The notes beneath the pieces were generated by a model. The model made no database searches, was not told where the DNA came from, and was given only the letters and a program-made list of their open reading frames with translations. Both the position numbers and the translations under genes were made by a program. From contig NZ_KI421507.1 in NCBI RefSeq assembly GCF_000473205.1, positions 2,285,302 to 2,349,301 of the forward strand: a DNA stretch of 64,000 bases. Reading direction: 5' to 3'. This DNA comes from Pseudophaeobacter arcticus DSM 23566 (GTDB lineage: Bacteria; Pseudomonadota; Alphaproteobacteria; Rhodobacterales; Rhodobacteraceae). Of the stretch, positions 36,570-45,551 are shown one piece after another; positions within the stretch are counted from its first letter, which is position 1, and every line of letters starts with the position of its first letter.

Positions 36570-38084
36570 TTATTCGCCCCGGGGAAAGCGTTTGCTTTCC
36601 TCAAGGGTGTTGAGGTCCATGTGGTTGCGCATGTAACGCTCGGAGGCTTTTTGCAGCGGCTGGTAATCCCAGGGGTAATAGCCCCCCTGACGCAGGGCCT
36701 CATAGACCACCCAGCGACGGGCCTGGCTGGCCCTGATATCCGCGTCAAACCGCGCCAGATCCCAGCGCGCCTCCGACTTTGCCCGGAGCCTCTGCAAGGT
36801 GCCCGCATGGGCCGGGTCATCGGCCAAATTGGTCAGTTCCAGCGGGTCGGCCTCCAGATCAAACAGCTGATCGGGATCGAGACTGCAGCGGTTGTATTTC
36901 CACTTGCCATAGCGCAGCGACACCAGCGGCGCATAAGAGGCCTCGGCGGCATATTCCATCGCCACCGGGCTGCTGCGTTCCACGCCTTTGGCCAGCGGGC
37001 ACAGATCCTCCCCATCGGTCCAGGGGGCGATCTCTTCCATTGGCAGGCCAGCCAGCGCCCCTAGGGTCGGGTTCACATCCAGCGTCGACACCGGGGTTTC
37101 AACCAGCCCTGCAGGCAGGTCGGGCGATGAAATCATCAGAGGCACCCGCGCCGAGCCGTCGTAAAAGCTCATCTTGAACCAGAGCCCGCGCTCGCCCAGC
37201 ATATCGCCGTGATCCGAGACAAACAGGATGGTGGCCTCTTGCCGCGTGTCTTCCAGCACCTGCAGGATCTCACCGATCTTGTCATCCAGATAGGAGATAT
37301 TGGCAAAATAGGCGCGGCGCGCCCGTTTGATATGCTCTTCGGTGATGTCAAAGCTGCGCCAGTCATTGGCGTCAAAGATCCGCTTGGCATGGTTGTCGTG
37401 ATCGTCATAGGCCATCGCCGCGGTCTGCGGCAGCAGATGCTCGCAATCCTCATAGAGATCCCAGTATTTGCGGCGCGCCACATAGGGGTCATGGGGATGG
37501 GTAAAGCTGACGGTCAGCGCCCAGGGGCGGTCGTCCAGGCCACGGGACAGCTCATAGAGCTTAGCAGTGGCATTGTAGGCCACCTCGTCATCGTATTCCA
37601 TCTGGTTCGAGGTCTCAGCCACCCCGGCCCCCGTGACCGAACCCATGTTGTGATACCACCACTCGATACGCTCGCCAGGTTTGCGATAGTCCGGCGTCCA
37701 GCCAAAATCGGCAGGGTAGATATCGGTGGTGAGACGGTCCTCGAACCCATGCAGCTGGTCGGGGCCGACAAAATGCATCTTGCCCGACAGGCAGGTGTAA
37801 TACCCGGCGCGACGCAGATGATGGGCATAGGTGGGAATGTCGGAGCGAAACTCGGCGGCATTGTCATAGACGCCGGTGCGCGAGGGCAGTTGCCCCGACA
37901 TGAACGAGGCACGCCCCGGCGCGCAGAGCGGCGAAGCGGTATAGGCATTGGCAAAACGGGTCGAACGCGCCGCCAGCTTTTTCAGATTCGGCGCATGCAG
38001 CCAGTCAGCTGGCCCATCCGGAAAAAATGTCCCATTCAACTGATCAACCATCAGAACCAGAATATTTGGCTTTGTCATCCGCAT
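36570..38084 (-). CDS. betC: Choline-sulfatase
   Basis: A 504-residue sulfatase hydrolysing choline-O-sulfate to choline and sulfate. The formylglycine-forming site is [10 protein letters not shown] (Cys54, CxPxR type), with metal ligands in VLMVDQLN and in [11 protein letters not shown]. The C terminus (WRRYVYEAL-like tail, [13 protein letters not shown]) is typical of the choline-sulfatase family. No signal peptide, so the substrate must be imported. First gene of betCBA, divergent from betI over a 373-bp control region. Start could be ATG 38084 or 38078. Confidence 0.95.
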   Translation of the reverse strand: MRMTKPNILVLMVDQLNGTFFPDGPADWLHAPNLKKLAARSTRFANAYTASPLCAPGRASFMSGQLPSRTGVYDNAAEFRSDIPTYAHHLRRAGYYTCLSGKMHFVGPDQLHGFEDRLTTDIYPADFGWTPDYRKPGERIEWWYHNMGSVTGAGVAETSNQMEYDDEVAYNATAKLYELSRGLDDRPWALTVSFTHPHDPYVARRKYWDLYEDCEHLLPQTAAMAYDDHDNHAKRIFDANDWRSFDITEEHIKRARRAYFANISYLDDKIGEILQVLEDTRQEATILFVSDHGDMLGERGLWFKMSFYDGSARVPLMISSPDLPAGLVETPVSTLDVNPTLGALAGLPMEEIAPWTDGEDLCPLAKGVERSSPVAMEYAAEASYAPLVSLRYGKWKYNRCSLDPDQLFDLEADPLELTNLADDPAHAGTLQRLRAKSEARWDLARFDADIRASQARRWVVYEALRQGGYYPWDYQPLQKASERYMRNHMDLNTLEESKRFPRGE

Positions 38085-38276
38085 GTCTTCCCGTGTTTTG
38101 GGGCCTGGCCCGGTTTCAACTCAATCAGTCTAATCCCCCCGCAAGAGAGCGATTGTAAATATGCGTCATGTCTGACGCGCTGCCCCCTGTCATTGACGGG
38201 AAGGCCGCAGATCAAAGCCGCGCAGTGGAGGCCAGCAATCCGATGGAAATCGAGGCTGTTTTCCTTCGGCGAAGAT

Positions 38277-38290
38277 GTGATGCGCATCAC
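38277..38290. promoter_or_regulatory. 14-bp palindrome resembling a CRP-type site
   Basis: GTGATGCGCATCAC is a perfect palindrome. With the preceding T it reads TGTGATGCGCATCACC, nine of ten matches to the CRP half-sites TGTGA-N6-TCACA. It lies 193 bases upstream of betC. The binding protein is not known from this window. Confidence 0.5.
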
Positions 38291-38384
38291 CTCGCGACGC
38301 TTGTCTCTCCCAAATTGGGCTTTTGTCGCCCTTGAACATGGGAGTGGCTTGTAGCACGAAAACCTAATTCCCAAAACGCAATTC

Positions 38385-38398
38385 TGAATAGCTATTCA
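38385..38398. promoter_or_regulatory. Candidate BetI operator
   Basis: TGAATAGCTATTCA is a perfect 14-bp palindrome 60 bases before betI. TetR-family BetI sites in relatives are of the form TTGAA-N-TTCAA, so this is the best candidate for choline-responsive repression. Confidence 0.55.
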
Positions 38399-38457
38399 AG
38401 TTTTTATTTCAAACATCAACTGTTGAAACCTTCCTCCAAGTGGCGCAAAACTTCGTC

Positions 38458-39033
38458 ATGGGAAGAAAACGTATTAGAGACATCCGCAACGAAGAATTGA
38501 TCGCAGCGACCATCGTGGCCGTGCACAAACGTGGTTACTCTGTTGTTACAATGGCAGAAATCGCACGGGAAGCCGGTGCTTCGGCGGCTTCGATCAACTA
38601 TTACTTCGGTTCCAAGGAAGGCCTGATGGAGGCCACTATGCGGCATTTGCTACGCAAATTGCGCACAGCTATGATTGACGGCTACAGCGCCGCCAAAACA
38701 CCAAAAGAGCGGCTTTATGCGGTGATGGATGCAAATTTTTCGGATGGGCTTTTTACCGTGCCGCAGTGCAGTCTCTGGATGCAGTTCTGGGCCAATGCCC
38801 CCTATTCGCCCCGCCTGGCACGGCTGCATCGAATCAATCGCACCCGCGTCCGCAGCCATGTGCGGGCCGAACTGGCCAATCTGTTGCCCGCTGAGCGGAT
38901 CGAAACGGCGCGTAGCGCCCTGCAGTGCTATATGGATGGGGTCTGGCTGGAAGCCGCGCAATCGGACCGCAGTGTCAATGCCAAAGCGGCCCGCCATGCA
39001 GCGCACCGGGTGGTGGATCTCTCCCTCTCCTAG
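38458..39033 (+). CDS. betI: Choline-responsive TetR-family repressor
   Basis: A 191-residue regulator with an N-terminal TetR helix-turn-helix (residues about 8-55: RGYSVVTMAEIAREAGASAASINYYFGSKEGL) and a ligand domain with the BetI-like segment WMQFWANAPYSPRLARLHRINR. It should repress betCBA and itself until choline binds. The ATG at 38458 gives MGRKRIRDIRNEELI; its ribosome site is poor. Divergent from betC, and followed by a 19-bp direct repeat. Confidence 0.9.
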   Translation: MGRKRIRDIRNEELIAATIVAVHKRGYSVVTMAEIAREAGASAASINYYFGSKEGLMEATMRHLLRKLRTAMIDGYSAAKTPKERLYAVMDANFSDGLFTVPQCSLWMQFWANAPYSPRLARLHRINRTRVRSHVRAELANLLPAERIETARSALQCYMDGVWLEAAQSDRSVNAKAARHAAHRVVDLSLS

Positions 39034-39042
39034 GCCGCCTTA

Positions 39043-39084
39043 CGCCAAATGTGGCCCTGGCCTGGCGCCAAGTATGGCCCTGGC
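39043..39084. repeat. 19-bp direct repeat after betI
   Basis: CGCCAAATGTGGCCCTGGC (39043-39061) recurs with two changes as CGCCAAGTATGGCCCTGGC (39066-39084), period 23. It begins 10 bases after the betI stop. Confidence 0.75.
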
Positions 39085-39107
39085 AGCTGGGTTCAAACCG
39101 GCAAGGC

Positions 39108-40127
39108 TCAACGGATGGGAGTATCCGGGCCTGTTTCCTGCCTGAGATAGCGAAGCTCTGTTCCCCTGGGCAGGTAGACCAAGTCCAAAACGCTCTCGGT
39201 TACCTCTTTGATCTCGTAGCATAATCCGGTGCCGCCCTGACTATCCCAAGCATAAAGAAAGGGGCCGAGACCGTCAAATTCACCGCAAAATGGCATCACC
39301 GACAGATACTCCACGGAGGTCGAGGCACCGCCATATCTGTTCTGCCGTTCACTGCCCAGAATGGTGAATTGGTCATTGTTGTCGATCTCGGAATACCAGT
39401 CCCCCTGCAGCAGGTTAAGAACCCTGTCCTCATCGCTGGGAGCCCGTTCCTTTGCCGATCGTAAGACCATCTCGACAGAATCTTCATACAGCCCGACCCA
39501 GTCACCTTCGATCTGCACTGGCGTTGCTCTGGTCATTCGCCGCAGGGCCGCAAAAACCTCTGGCGGCGTCCTGCTATCTTCGACCACGGTGAAAACCCGC
39601 CCCGAGCCGATGAACCTGCAAAACTGAAGTCCCCCCTGAAACATCAAGCTGCAGTCAAGAAACACAGCTTCCCCGGTAAAGGGCACCCCCCAAGTTCCCG
39701 GCTCCAGGTGCGTCGGTTCTCTCCAGGGTTCAGAATGACTGCTCAGGTTTTGGCGGAAGCTCTTGTTTCCAAGGCCAGTATCTATTTTTGCAAAATAGGT
39801 TTTGTCATAGCCACGTGTCTCACAATCATTATCCCCCCCGATGGTGAAAAGTCCCGGTTGGGTACAAAAGGACAGCCGGTCATGGCGGAAGGTCCGCTCC
39901 GGGTTGCGGGCGTGAAAATAGTAGAACCGATACTGTAAATCGCGCCTTATTGGCGTCACGCAGGCCGCAGGTTGCACTGTCCACCAGCCTTCGGAGACCC
40001 AGCGCCCGTCTTGTTTATACCCTACCGCCACGTCATGGGGCAGGGCAGTGTCATTGCAGATCCGCAGCTCGGCCCAAGCCGGGCAGACAATTCCCCAGAG
40101 CAAAAACACCAGCGCACTTGAAATCAT
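39108..40127 (-). CDS. Exported protein with DUF1036 domain
   Basis: A 339-residue protein with a signal peptide (MISSALVFLLWGIVCPAWA). Residues about 20-130 match DUF1036: LRICNDTALPHDVAVGYK, WVSEGWWTVQPAACVTP, RFYYFHARNP, with paired cysteines. The remaining 200 residues are not recognised and include several cysteines (FLDCSLMFQGGLQFC, MPFCGEF). Probably periplasmic or surface-located; function unknown. The ATG at 40127 begins the signal peptide directly. Confidence 0.75.
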   Translation of the reverse strand: MISSALVFLLWGIVCPAWAELRICNDTALPHDVAVGYKQDGRWVSEGWWTVQPAACVTPIRRDLQYRFYYFHARNPERTFRHDRLSFCTQPGLFTIGGDNDCETRGYDKTYFAKIDTGLGNKSFRQNLSSHSEPWREPTHLEPGTWGVPFTGEAVFLDCSLMFQGGLQFCRFIGSGRVFTVVEDSRTPPEVFAALRRMTRATPVQIEGDWVGLYEDSVEMVLRSAKERAPSDEDRVLNLLQGDWYSEIDNNDQFTILGSERQNRYGGASTSVEYLSVMPFCGEFDGLGPFLYAWDSQGGTGLCYEIKEVTESVLDLVYLPRGTELRYLRQETGPDTPIR

Positions 40128-40213
40128 TTCATTCCGCAAGGCTATGGGTAAAGGTCCCCGCGTCTCACACAAGTATCCCTGTCAGTTCCAAAATTTAGCA
40201 CCTTTTTCCAGCC

Positions 40214-41134
40214 CTACACCTTTGTTGCTACATCAGGAGGCGTGATTGCCCGCCTTTTTAGCATTGCCTCGCGCCAGGTGATAAAGCTGATAGCAGCCAG
40301 GATCAGCCCGCCACCCAGAACGACCCAGATGTCCACTGGCTCGGAAAACACCAAGGCTCCCAGTAAAGTCGCCCAGATCAGTTGAAGAAAGGTAACCGGC
40401 TGCGTCACCGTCACCGGGGCTGACGCAAAGGCAAGCGTCATGGTGAAATGGCCAGCAGTGGCACAACAGGCCACCGCAAATAGAATAGCCAGCTCCTCCA
40501 GGCTCGGGGTGACCCAGACCACGGCTGCAAAGGGGGCCAGCCCCAGCGTCACCCAGATCGAAAGCATGGCCACCACCGTCACCGGATTGGTGCCGTCGAC
40601 TGTGAACTTGGCCAGCAGGTATGAGGCGCTAAAGGCCAGCGCTGTAAACAGCATGGCAATATGTCCCGGAGAAATCTCCCGAAAACCGGGGCGCAGAATG
40701 ATCACGGCTCCGATCAGGGCAGCAACAACCGCTGCGATGCGTCGCACAGCCAGTTTTTCACCCAAGAACAACGCCGCCCCCAGGGTGATATAGACCGGCG
40801 ACAGGTAGTTCATCGCCGTCACCTCAGCCAGTGGGATCTGGGTCATGGCAAAAAACCACAGGATTACGCCGCCTGAATGCACGACTCCGCGGCTGGCAAA
40901 CAGCAGCCAGAGCTTTGGCGTCAGTTTTGTATTGCGCAGACTGCCAATCATGGGAAAGAGAAACACCAATCCCAGAAGATAGCGCAGAAAAGCAGATTCC
41001 GCGGGTGGGATACGGTGGCCCAGATATTTCACCAGAGCCGTCACCGCCACAAAGCAAAGACCCGTTACAAACATCCAGAACGCACCGATCATTGGATGTT
41101 TGCCACTATCTAGTTCTTCAACTTGCCTGTTCAT
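40214..41134 (-). CDS. DMT-superfamily EamA transporter
   Basis: A 306-residue inner-membrane protein with ten predicted helices in two EamA repeats (first from FWMFVTGLCFVAVTALVKYL, second from GHIAMLFTALAFSASYLLAK). The AMTQIPLAEVTAMNYLSPVY segment at the end of helix 4 is characteristic. Likely exports a metabolite; substrate unknown. A TTG two codons upstream is an alternative start. Confidence 0.87.
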   Translation of the reverse strand: MNRQVEELDSGKHPMIGAFWMFVTGLCFVAVTALVKYLGHRIPPAESAFLRYLLGLVFLFPMIGSLRNTKLTPKLWLLFASRGVVHSGGVILWFFAMTQIPLAEVTAMNYLSPVYITLGAALFLGEKLAVRRIAAVVAALIGAVIILRPGFREISPGHIAMLFTALAFSASYLLAKFTVDGTNPVTVVAMLSIWVTLGLAPFAAVVWVTPSLEELAILFAVACCATAGHFTMTLAFASAPVTVTQPVTFLQLIWATLLGALVFSEPVDIWVVLGGGLILAAISFITWREAMLKRRAITPPDVATKV

Positions 41135-41264
41135 TTTCAATCTGCCTGTTCATAGGGCCGACAGAACACCCATTCGCCGCCTCATACAACCCTTCACAAG
41201 TAAATCACCTCAAATGAGATTGCTTGCCCCTCTCCACTCGGCTGGAACCGCCGCCGCCTCCTAT

Positions 41265-41885
41265 TCACATCAACAGCAGCTTGAGCGAAATGGCCCACAT
41301 GGTCAGCCCAACGAAGAGATCCAGAATCTGCCAGGCGCCAGGCCGGGCAAAGACCGGTGCCAACAGGCTGGCCCCATAGCCCAGGGAAAAGAAAAACGTA
41401 AAACTGGCCAGCATTGCCCCAAGGCCAAACACCAGTGGATCGGCGTATTGCGCGGAAATCGACCCAAGCAAAACCACCGTATCCAGATAGACATGCGGGT
41501 TCAGCCAGGTCAGGGCCAAAACCGTTGTCAGCACGGGCACAAGAGGCATTTTGCCACCGTCCTGCCCGGTGTCGAGCGCCTCACCGCCCCGCCAGGCGGC
41601 CAGCAGGCTGCGCGCACCATACCAAGCCAGAAAGGCGGCGCCGCCAAACCGCATCACCGGCTCGAACCAGGGAAAGGCCAGAGCAAGGGAGCCAAACCCA
41701 AGGACCCCAGCAGCAATCAGCAGGGCATCGGAGCCGGCACAGGTCAGGCAGACCCAGAAAAGATGCTGACGGCGCAACCCCTGACGCAACACAAAAGCAT
41801 TTTGCGCCCCGATCGCAAGGATCAGGCTGAAGCCAAGACCAAAGCCGGCAAACAGACTGGGCGGGAGGGAGGTCAAAAGGAGCAT
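41265..41885 (-). CDS. argO: LysE/ArgO-type amino-acid exporter
   Basis: A 206-residue membrane protein with about six helices. GFSLILAIGAQNAFVLRQGL near residues 18-37 is the LysE-family signature, and LTWLNPHVYLDTVVLLG is the conserved second motif. ArgO exports arginine and toxic analogues; the assignment rests on this similarity and on the divergent ArgP-like regulator. LysE lysine export is an alternative. Confidence 0.87.
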   Translation of the reverse strand: MLLLTSLPPSLFAGFGLGFSLILAIGAQNAFVLRQGLRRQHLFWVCLTCAGSDALLIAAGVLGFGSLALAFPWFEPVMRFGGAAFLAWYGARSLLAAWRGGEALDTGQDGGKMPLVPVLTTVLALTWLNPHVYLDTVVLLGSISAQYADPLVFGLGAMLASFTFFFSLGYGASLLAPVFARPGAWQILDLFVGLTMWAISLKLLLM

Positions 41886-41990
41886 AAACGAGGGGCTTTC
41901 AGTTGTAGGGCGTTTGGTATCTCTGACGGCATCAGCAGCTGACCCCGGCTTTGACTACCCTGCCCAAAAAACGTAGTACAATTAATTATG

Positions 41991-42005
41991 CTTATCCAAA
42001 GTAAG
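41991..42005. promoter_or_regulatory. LysR-type box between argO and argP
   Basis: CTTATCCAAAGTAAG is a 15-bp sequence with CTTA/TAAG arms and seven central bases, matching the T-N11-A form of LysR sites. It ends 8 bases before the argP start, suggesting autoregulation and argO control. Confidence 0.55.
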
Positions 42006-42013
42006 ATATTCTA

Positions 42014-42919
42014 ATGCAGTTTGACCCCAACCACCTTTCGGCGCTGGCCGCCGTGCTGCGCCAGGGCACATTTGAGGCCGCAGCCCATAGTCTCTGTGTC
42101 ACCCCCTCGGCGGTGTCGCAGCGGATCAAGGCCTTGGAGGAGCGCGTGGGCATCGCCCTGATCAAACGCGGCCTGCCCTGCACCGGCACAGAGGCCGGGC
42201 TGCGGCTGGCAAAACACGCCGAAGATGTTGCGATACTGGAGGGCCAGGTTTCCAGCGCCCTGGCCCTGGACCAAAACAGCCAGGAGGCACCGCCGCATCT
42301 GCGTATTGCGGTCAATGCCGACAGTTTGGCGACCTGGTTCATCTCTGCCATGGCGGCAACGCCGGGGCTGCTGTTTGATCTGGTCATTGATGATCAGGAC
42401 CACAGCACCGATTGGCTGAAACGCGGCGAGGTCTCCGCCGCTGTCACCAGCCACAGCGCCCCTGTCACCGGCTGCAATGCCCAGCCCCTGGGCGCGATGC
42501 GCTACGAGGCCAGTGCCAGCCCCGCCTTCCTGCAAAAATGGTTCGGTCAGGGGCTCACCCCGGAGGCGCTTGCCCAGGCGCCCTGCCTTGTTTTTAATGC
42601 CAAGGATGCGTTGCAACAGCGCTGGGTCCAACAGCAATTTGGCCGCCAGATCACCGCGCCTTGCCATTTCATCCCCTCGACACAGGGGTTTGCCGATGGG
42701 GCGCAGGCCGGTCTGGGATGGGGCATGAATCCGGTTCAACTGATCGAACCGGCGCTAAACTCCGGTGCCCTGGTGCCTTTGCTGCCCGATAGCGCGCTGG
42801 AGGTTGACCTCACCTGGCAGGTGAGCCGTGTCATGGCCTCAGCGCTGGCGCCTTTGACAAAGGCAGTGCTAAGCTCGGCCAAACAACATCTGATCCAGCC
42901 CCTGCATCGGCAGGGCTAG
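42014..42919 (+). CDS. argP: LysR-family regulator ArgP
   Basis: A 301-residue regulator with an N-terminal winged helix-turn-helix (GTFEAAAHSLCVTPSAVSQRIKALEERVG, residues about 18-46) and a periplasmic-binding-like effector domain. LSALAAVLRQGTFEAAA and IKRGLPCTGTEAG are typical of ArgP/IciA. In enteric bacteria ArgP activates argO with arginine and is inhibited by lysine. Divergent from argO across 128 bases. Confidence 0.88.
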   Translation: MQFDPNHLSALAAVLRQGTFEAAAHSLCVTPSAVSQRIKALEERVGIALIKRGLPCTGTEAGLRLAKHAEDVAILEGQVSSALALDQNSQEAPPHLRIAVNADSLATWFISAMAATPGLLFDLVIDDQDHSTDWLKRGEVSAAVTSHSAPVTGCNAQPLGAMRYEASASPAFLQKWFGQGLTPEALAQAPCLVFNAKDALQQRWVQQQFGRQITAPCHFIPSTQGFADGAQAGLGWGMNPVQLIEPALNSGALVPLLPDSALEVDLTWQVSRVMASALAPLTKAVLSSAKQHLIQPLHRQG

Positions 42920-42951
42920 GTCGTCCCCATTTCCGATCTGGAGCAGTCGCA

Positions 42952-43644
42952 ATGTTCGCAAAATCCGCCCTCAGCTACGCACCGATAGCGCTGCCTGACC
43001 GCGCCGACTATTCTGATGCAGAGATGCAAACCAAGGCTGCGCAATACCTCGCCCATATGCAGCGCCGCCACACGGTACGCGACTTTACCCCAAAACCCAT
43101 CGCCCGCGAGGTGATAGAGCTGTGTATCAAAACCGCTGGCACCGCGCCCTCGGGGGCCAATCACCAGCCCTGGCATTTTGTGGCGATTGCCAACCCGGCG
43201 TTGAAGCAACGGATCCGCCAGGAGGCCGAGGAAGAAGAGCGCCGGTTCTACGCCGGGGGGGCCGGGGACGAATGGATCAAGGCCTTGGAGCCCATTGGCA
43301 CCAGTGCTGACAAGCCACATCTGACCACCGCCCCCTGGCTCATCGTTGTCTTTGCCCAGCGTTGGGGAGAGTTTGACGACGGCACCCGCTACAAAAACTA
43401 CTACGTCCCCGAAAGCGTCAATATCGCCACCGGTTTCCTGTTGGCCGCGCTGCACAATGCCGGGCTATGCAGCCTGACCCATACGCCCAACCCGATGAAA
43501 TTTCTCAATGCAGCCCTGCACCGGCCAGCCTCTGAAAAGCCCACAATGATAATCGCCGTAGGGCATCCCAGCGCAGAGGCCACGGTGCCAAGCGTTGCCA
43601 AGGTCAAAAAACCCCTCGAAGACATCGCGACGGTCTTTGAATGA
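42952..43644 (+). CDS. Nitroreductase-family flavoprotein, iodotyrosine deiodinase-like
   Basis: A 230-residue FMN protein. RRHTVRDFTPKPIAREVIE (residues about 37-55) and TAPSGANHQPWHFVAI (about 63-78) form the FMN site; the sequence CSLTHTPNPMKFLN near 180 and the region EEEERRFYAGGAGDEW resemble the active-site lid of bacterial iodotyrosine-deiodinase homologues. Reductive dehalogenation of a phenol is therefore possible, but a simple nitroreductase role is not excluded. Follows argP by 32 bases. Confidence 0.83.
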   Translation: MFAKSALSYAPIALPDRADYSDAEMQTKAAQYLAHMQRRHTVRDFTPKPIAREVIELCIKTAGTAPSGANHQPWHFVAIANPALKQRIRQEAEEEERRFYAGGAGDEWIKALEPIGTSADKPHLTTAPWLIVVFAQRWGEFDDGTRYKNYYVPESVNIATGFLLAALHNAGLCSLTHTPNPMKFLNAALHRPASEKPTMIIAVGHPSAEATVPSVAKVKKPLEDIATVFE

Positions 43645-43671
43645 ACTGCCTATGCCTGCCTGCTTTTGCTC

Positions 43672-43701
43672 CACCAGTCTTTGGATCACCAGACTTTGGT
43701 C
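43672..43701. repeat. 15-bp tandem repeat, two copies
   Basis: CACCAGTCTTTGGAT (43672-43686) is followed by CACCAGACTTTGGTC (43687-43701), 12 of 15 identical. It fills most of the space between the nitroreductase stop and the next start. Confidence 0.65.
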
Positions 43702-43707
43702 CATCCT

Positions 43708-44556
43708 ATGACAGCTGAGCCGCGCAGCCTGGGTGCGAGCCTGCTGTGGCATATCCTGCTGCCGCGCGGGCTGGCGCTGCTGCTGTGGTGGGGGGCCAAT
43801 CAACTGATCCAACTACCAACCAGCCTGGTCTGGGGATTTATCGCAGTGGATTGTCTCTGCCTGCTCTGGGTCGGCCGCGCCCATCTGCGTGCCGCCGACG
43901 CCCATATGCTCAGCTCCGGCGCCATGGCGCCGATCTGGGGTGGTTATCTGCTTTTGCTGCTCTCGGTGCTGGCCTCAATGTCCCTGTGGTGGCAGGCCTT
44001 GCTGATCGCCAACCGCCCGCCCGAGGGGCTCAGCTATTCTGAACAGCGCGCCCAGGACCATGCGGGTCGCTACAGTCTGACAGTTTCAGAGGACGGCCGT
44101 GCGTTGGTCTTTACCGGCGAGATTACCTTTGGACTGACCAAGGCCATCAAGGCGCAGCTGCTGCGCCACCCGGAGGTGAAGCAGCTTCATCTCACCAGTC
44201 CCGGCGGCCACATCTACGAGGCCCGTGGTGTGGCCCGGCTCATCCAGGCGCAGGGGATTTCCACACTGGCGCCAGGGCTCTGTGCCTCGGCCTGTACCCT
44301 GATGTTTGCTGCTGGAACCAAGCGCCAATTGGGCCCCAAAGGACAGCTGGGATTTCACGGCTACTCGCTTGAGATATTTGGTGGTTTGCCGCAGGTTGAC
44401 CTGATGGCGGAACAGCGCAAGGACGGTGATTTCCTTGTTGGTCAGGGCGTCAGCACAGGCTTCATTCAGCAGATCTACGCCACGGCCCCAACAGAGCTTT
44501 GGCGGCCCAGCCCAGATCAGCTTTGGGACGGCGGTATGCTGCGCAGCGCGCCCTAA
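43708..44556 (+). CDS. ClpP-fold membrane protein
   Basis: A 282-residue protein with two or three N-terminal membrane segments (ILLPRGLALLLWWGANQL, SLVWGFIAVDCLCLLWVG, GGYLLLLLSVLASMSLWW) and a C-terminal domain of the ClpP/crotonase fold: LTSPGGHIYEARGVARLIQ and GLCASACTLMFAAGTKR, in which the serine after CASAC fits the catalytic position, and GQLGFHGYSLE. It probably acts as a membrane-tethered serine hydrolase facing the periplasm; substrate unknown. The ATG at 43708 is chosen because the upstream extension lies in the repeat. Confidence 0.75.
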   Translation: MTAEPRSLGASLLWHILLPRGLALLLWWGANQLIQLPTSLVWGFIAVDCLCLLWVGRAHLRAADAHMLSSGAMAPIWGGYLLLLLSVLASMSLWWQALLIANRPPEGLSYSEQRAQDHAGRYSLTVSEDGRALVFTGEITFGLTKAIKAQLLRHPEVKQLHLTSPGGHIYEARGVARLIQAQGISTLAPGLCASACTLMFAAGTKRQLGPKGQLGFHGYSLEIFGGLPQVDLMAEQRKDGDFLVGQGVSTGFIQQIYATAPTELWRPSPDQLWDGGMLRSAP

Positions 44557-44577
44557 CGCGACACAGTAGCCCCGAAC

Positions 44578-44611
44578 GATAAAAGCCCCCGAAAGATCGG
44601 AGGCTTTTATC
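44578..44611. terminator. Bidirectional terminator
   Basis: Arms 44578-44592 and 44597-44611 pair at all but one position, with AAAA/TTTT at the base. It lies between the convergent ClpP-fold gene and yebC. Confidence 0.88.
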
Positions 44612-44649
44612 AGTATCCAGAATTTGCACAGCCAATTTGGCAGGACAGA

Positions 44650-45390
44650 TCAGAGCTGATCCATCACCTCGTCAGAGGCTTCAAAATTGGTGGTGACGCG
44701 CTGCACATCGTCGTCGTCTTCCAGCGCATCCACCAGCTTCATCAGCTTTTGCATGCCTTCAAGATCCAGCTCGGTGGTGGTGGTGGGCCTCCACACCAGC
44801 TTGGTGCTCTCGGATTCGCCCAGCTCTTTTTCCAGCGCATTGGACACATCGTTCAGATCGCTGTCTTCGCAATAAATGATGTGGCCATCTTCCGAAGATT
44901 CCACATCCTCAGCGCCTGCCTCGATCGCGGCCATCATCACCGTGTCGGCATCGCCCACCTCAGCCTTATAGGTCACTTCGCCCTTGCGATCGAACATAAA
45001 GCCAACCGATCCGGTTTCCCCCAGGTTGCCGCCGTTCTTGGAGAAGGTCGAGCGCACAGTCGATGCGGTGCGGTTTTTGTTGTCGGTCATCGCCTCGACG
45101 ATGACGGCAACGCCGCTGGGGCCATAGCCTTCGTAGCGGATTTCATCATAGTTTTCAGCGTCGCCACCCATCGCCTTTTTGATCGCACGGTCGATCACAT
45201 CTTTGGGCACCGACTGGCTTTTGGCCTCTTTTACAGCCATGCGCAGACGGGGGTTTTTATCGGGATCAGGGTCGCCCATCTTGGCGGCCACGGTGATCTC
45301 CTTGGCCAGTTTGGAAAACAGTTTTGACCGCACAGCGTCCTGACGGCCCTTGCGATGCTGGATGTTTGCCCATTTTGAATGGCCTGCCAT
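44650..45390 (-). CDS. yebC: YebC/PmpR family protein (TACO1-like)
   Basis: A 246-residue protein starting [19 protein letters not shown], the invariant YebC N terminus. [18 protein letters not shown] and [21 protein letters not shown] also match. Members are described as DNA-binding regulators or as translation factors that relieve ribosome stalling at proline runs. The ATG at 45390 is clear from alignment; the longer upstream frame is arginine-rich and spurious. Divergent from the SLC13 gene. Confidence 0.96.
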   Translation of the reverse strand: MAGHSKWANIQHRKGRQDAVRSKLFSKLAKEITVAAKMGDPDPDKNPRLRMAVKEAKSQSVPKDVIDRAIKKAMGGDAENYDEIRYEGYGPSGVAVIVEAMTDNKNRTASTVRSTFSKNGGNLGETGSVGFMFDRKGEVTYKAEVGDADTVMMAAIEAGAEDVESSEDGHIIYCEDSDLNDVSNALEKELGESESTKLVWRPTTTTELDLEGMQKLMKLVDALEDDDDVQRVTTNFEASDEVMDQL

Positions 45391-45551
45391 GGTAGATCCT
45401 TTGTGTCGTGCATGCTTGAATTGGCGCTCATATAGCCTGTGGCAGGGGCAGCTTTCAAGCACTGCTGACAGGCAAGCCGAATCCGGGGCGATATCAAGCA
45501 ACACCGCCAGTGTCGCCTTGCCCCTGATGCGCCAATGGCTAGAGTGGCGCC

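Larger units (their letters stand above)
38085..38457. promoter_or_regulatory. betC-betI divergent control region
   Basis: A 373-bp spacer containing at least three dyads: GTGATGCGCATCAC at 38277-38290, TGAATAGCTATTCA at 38385-38398, and TTTCAA (38407-38412) facing TTGAAA (38423-38428). No gene is seen. It must hold promoters for both betCBA and betI. Confidence 0.75.
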
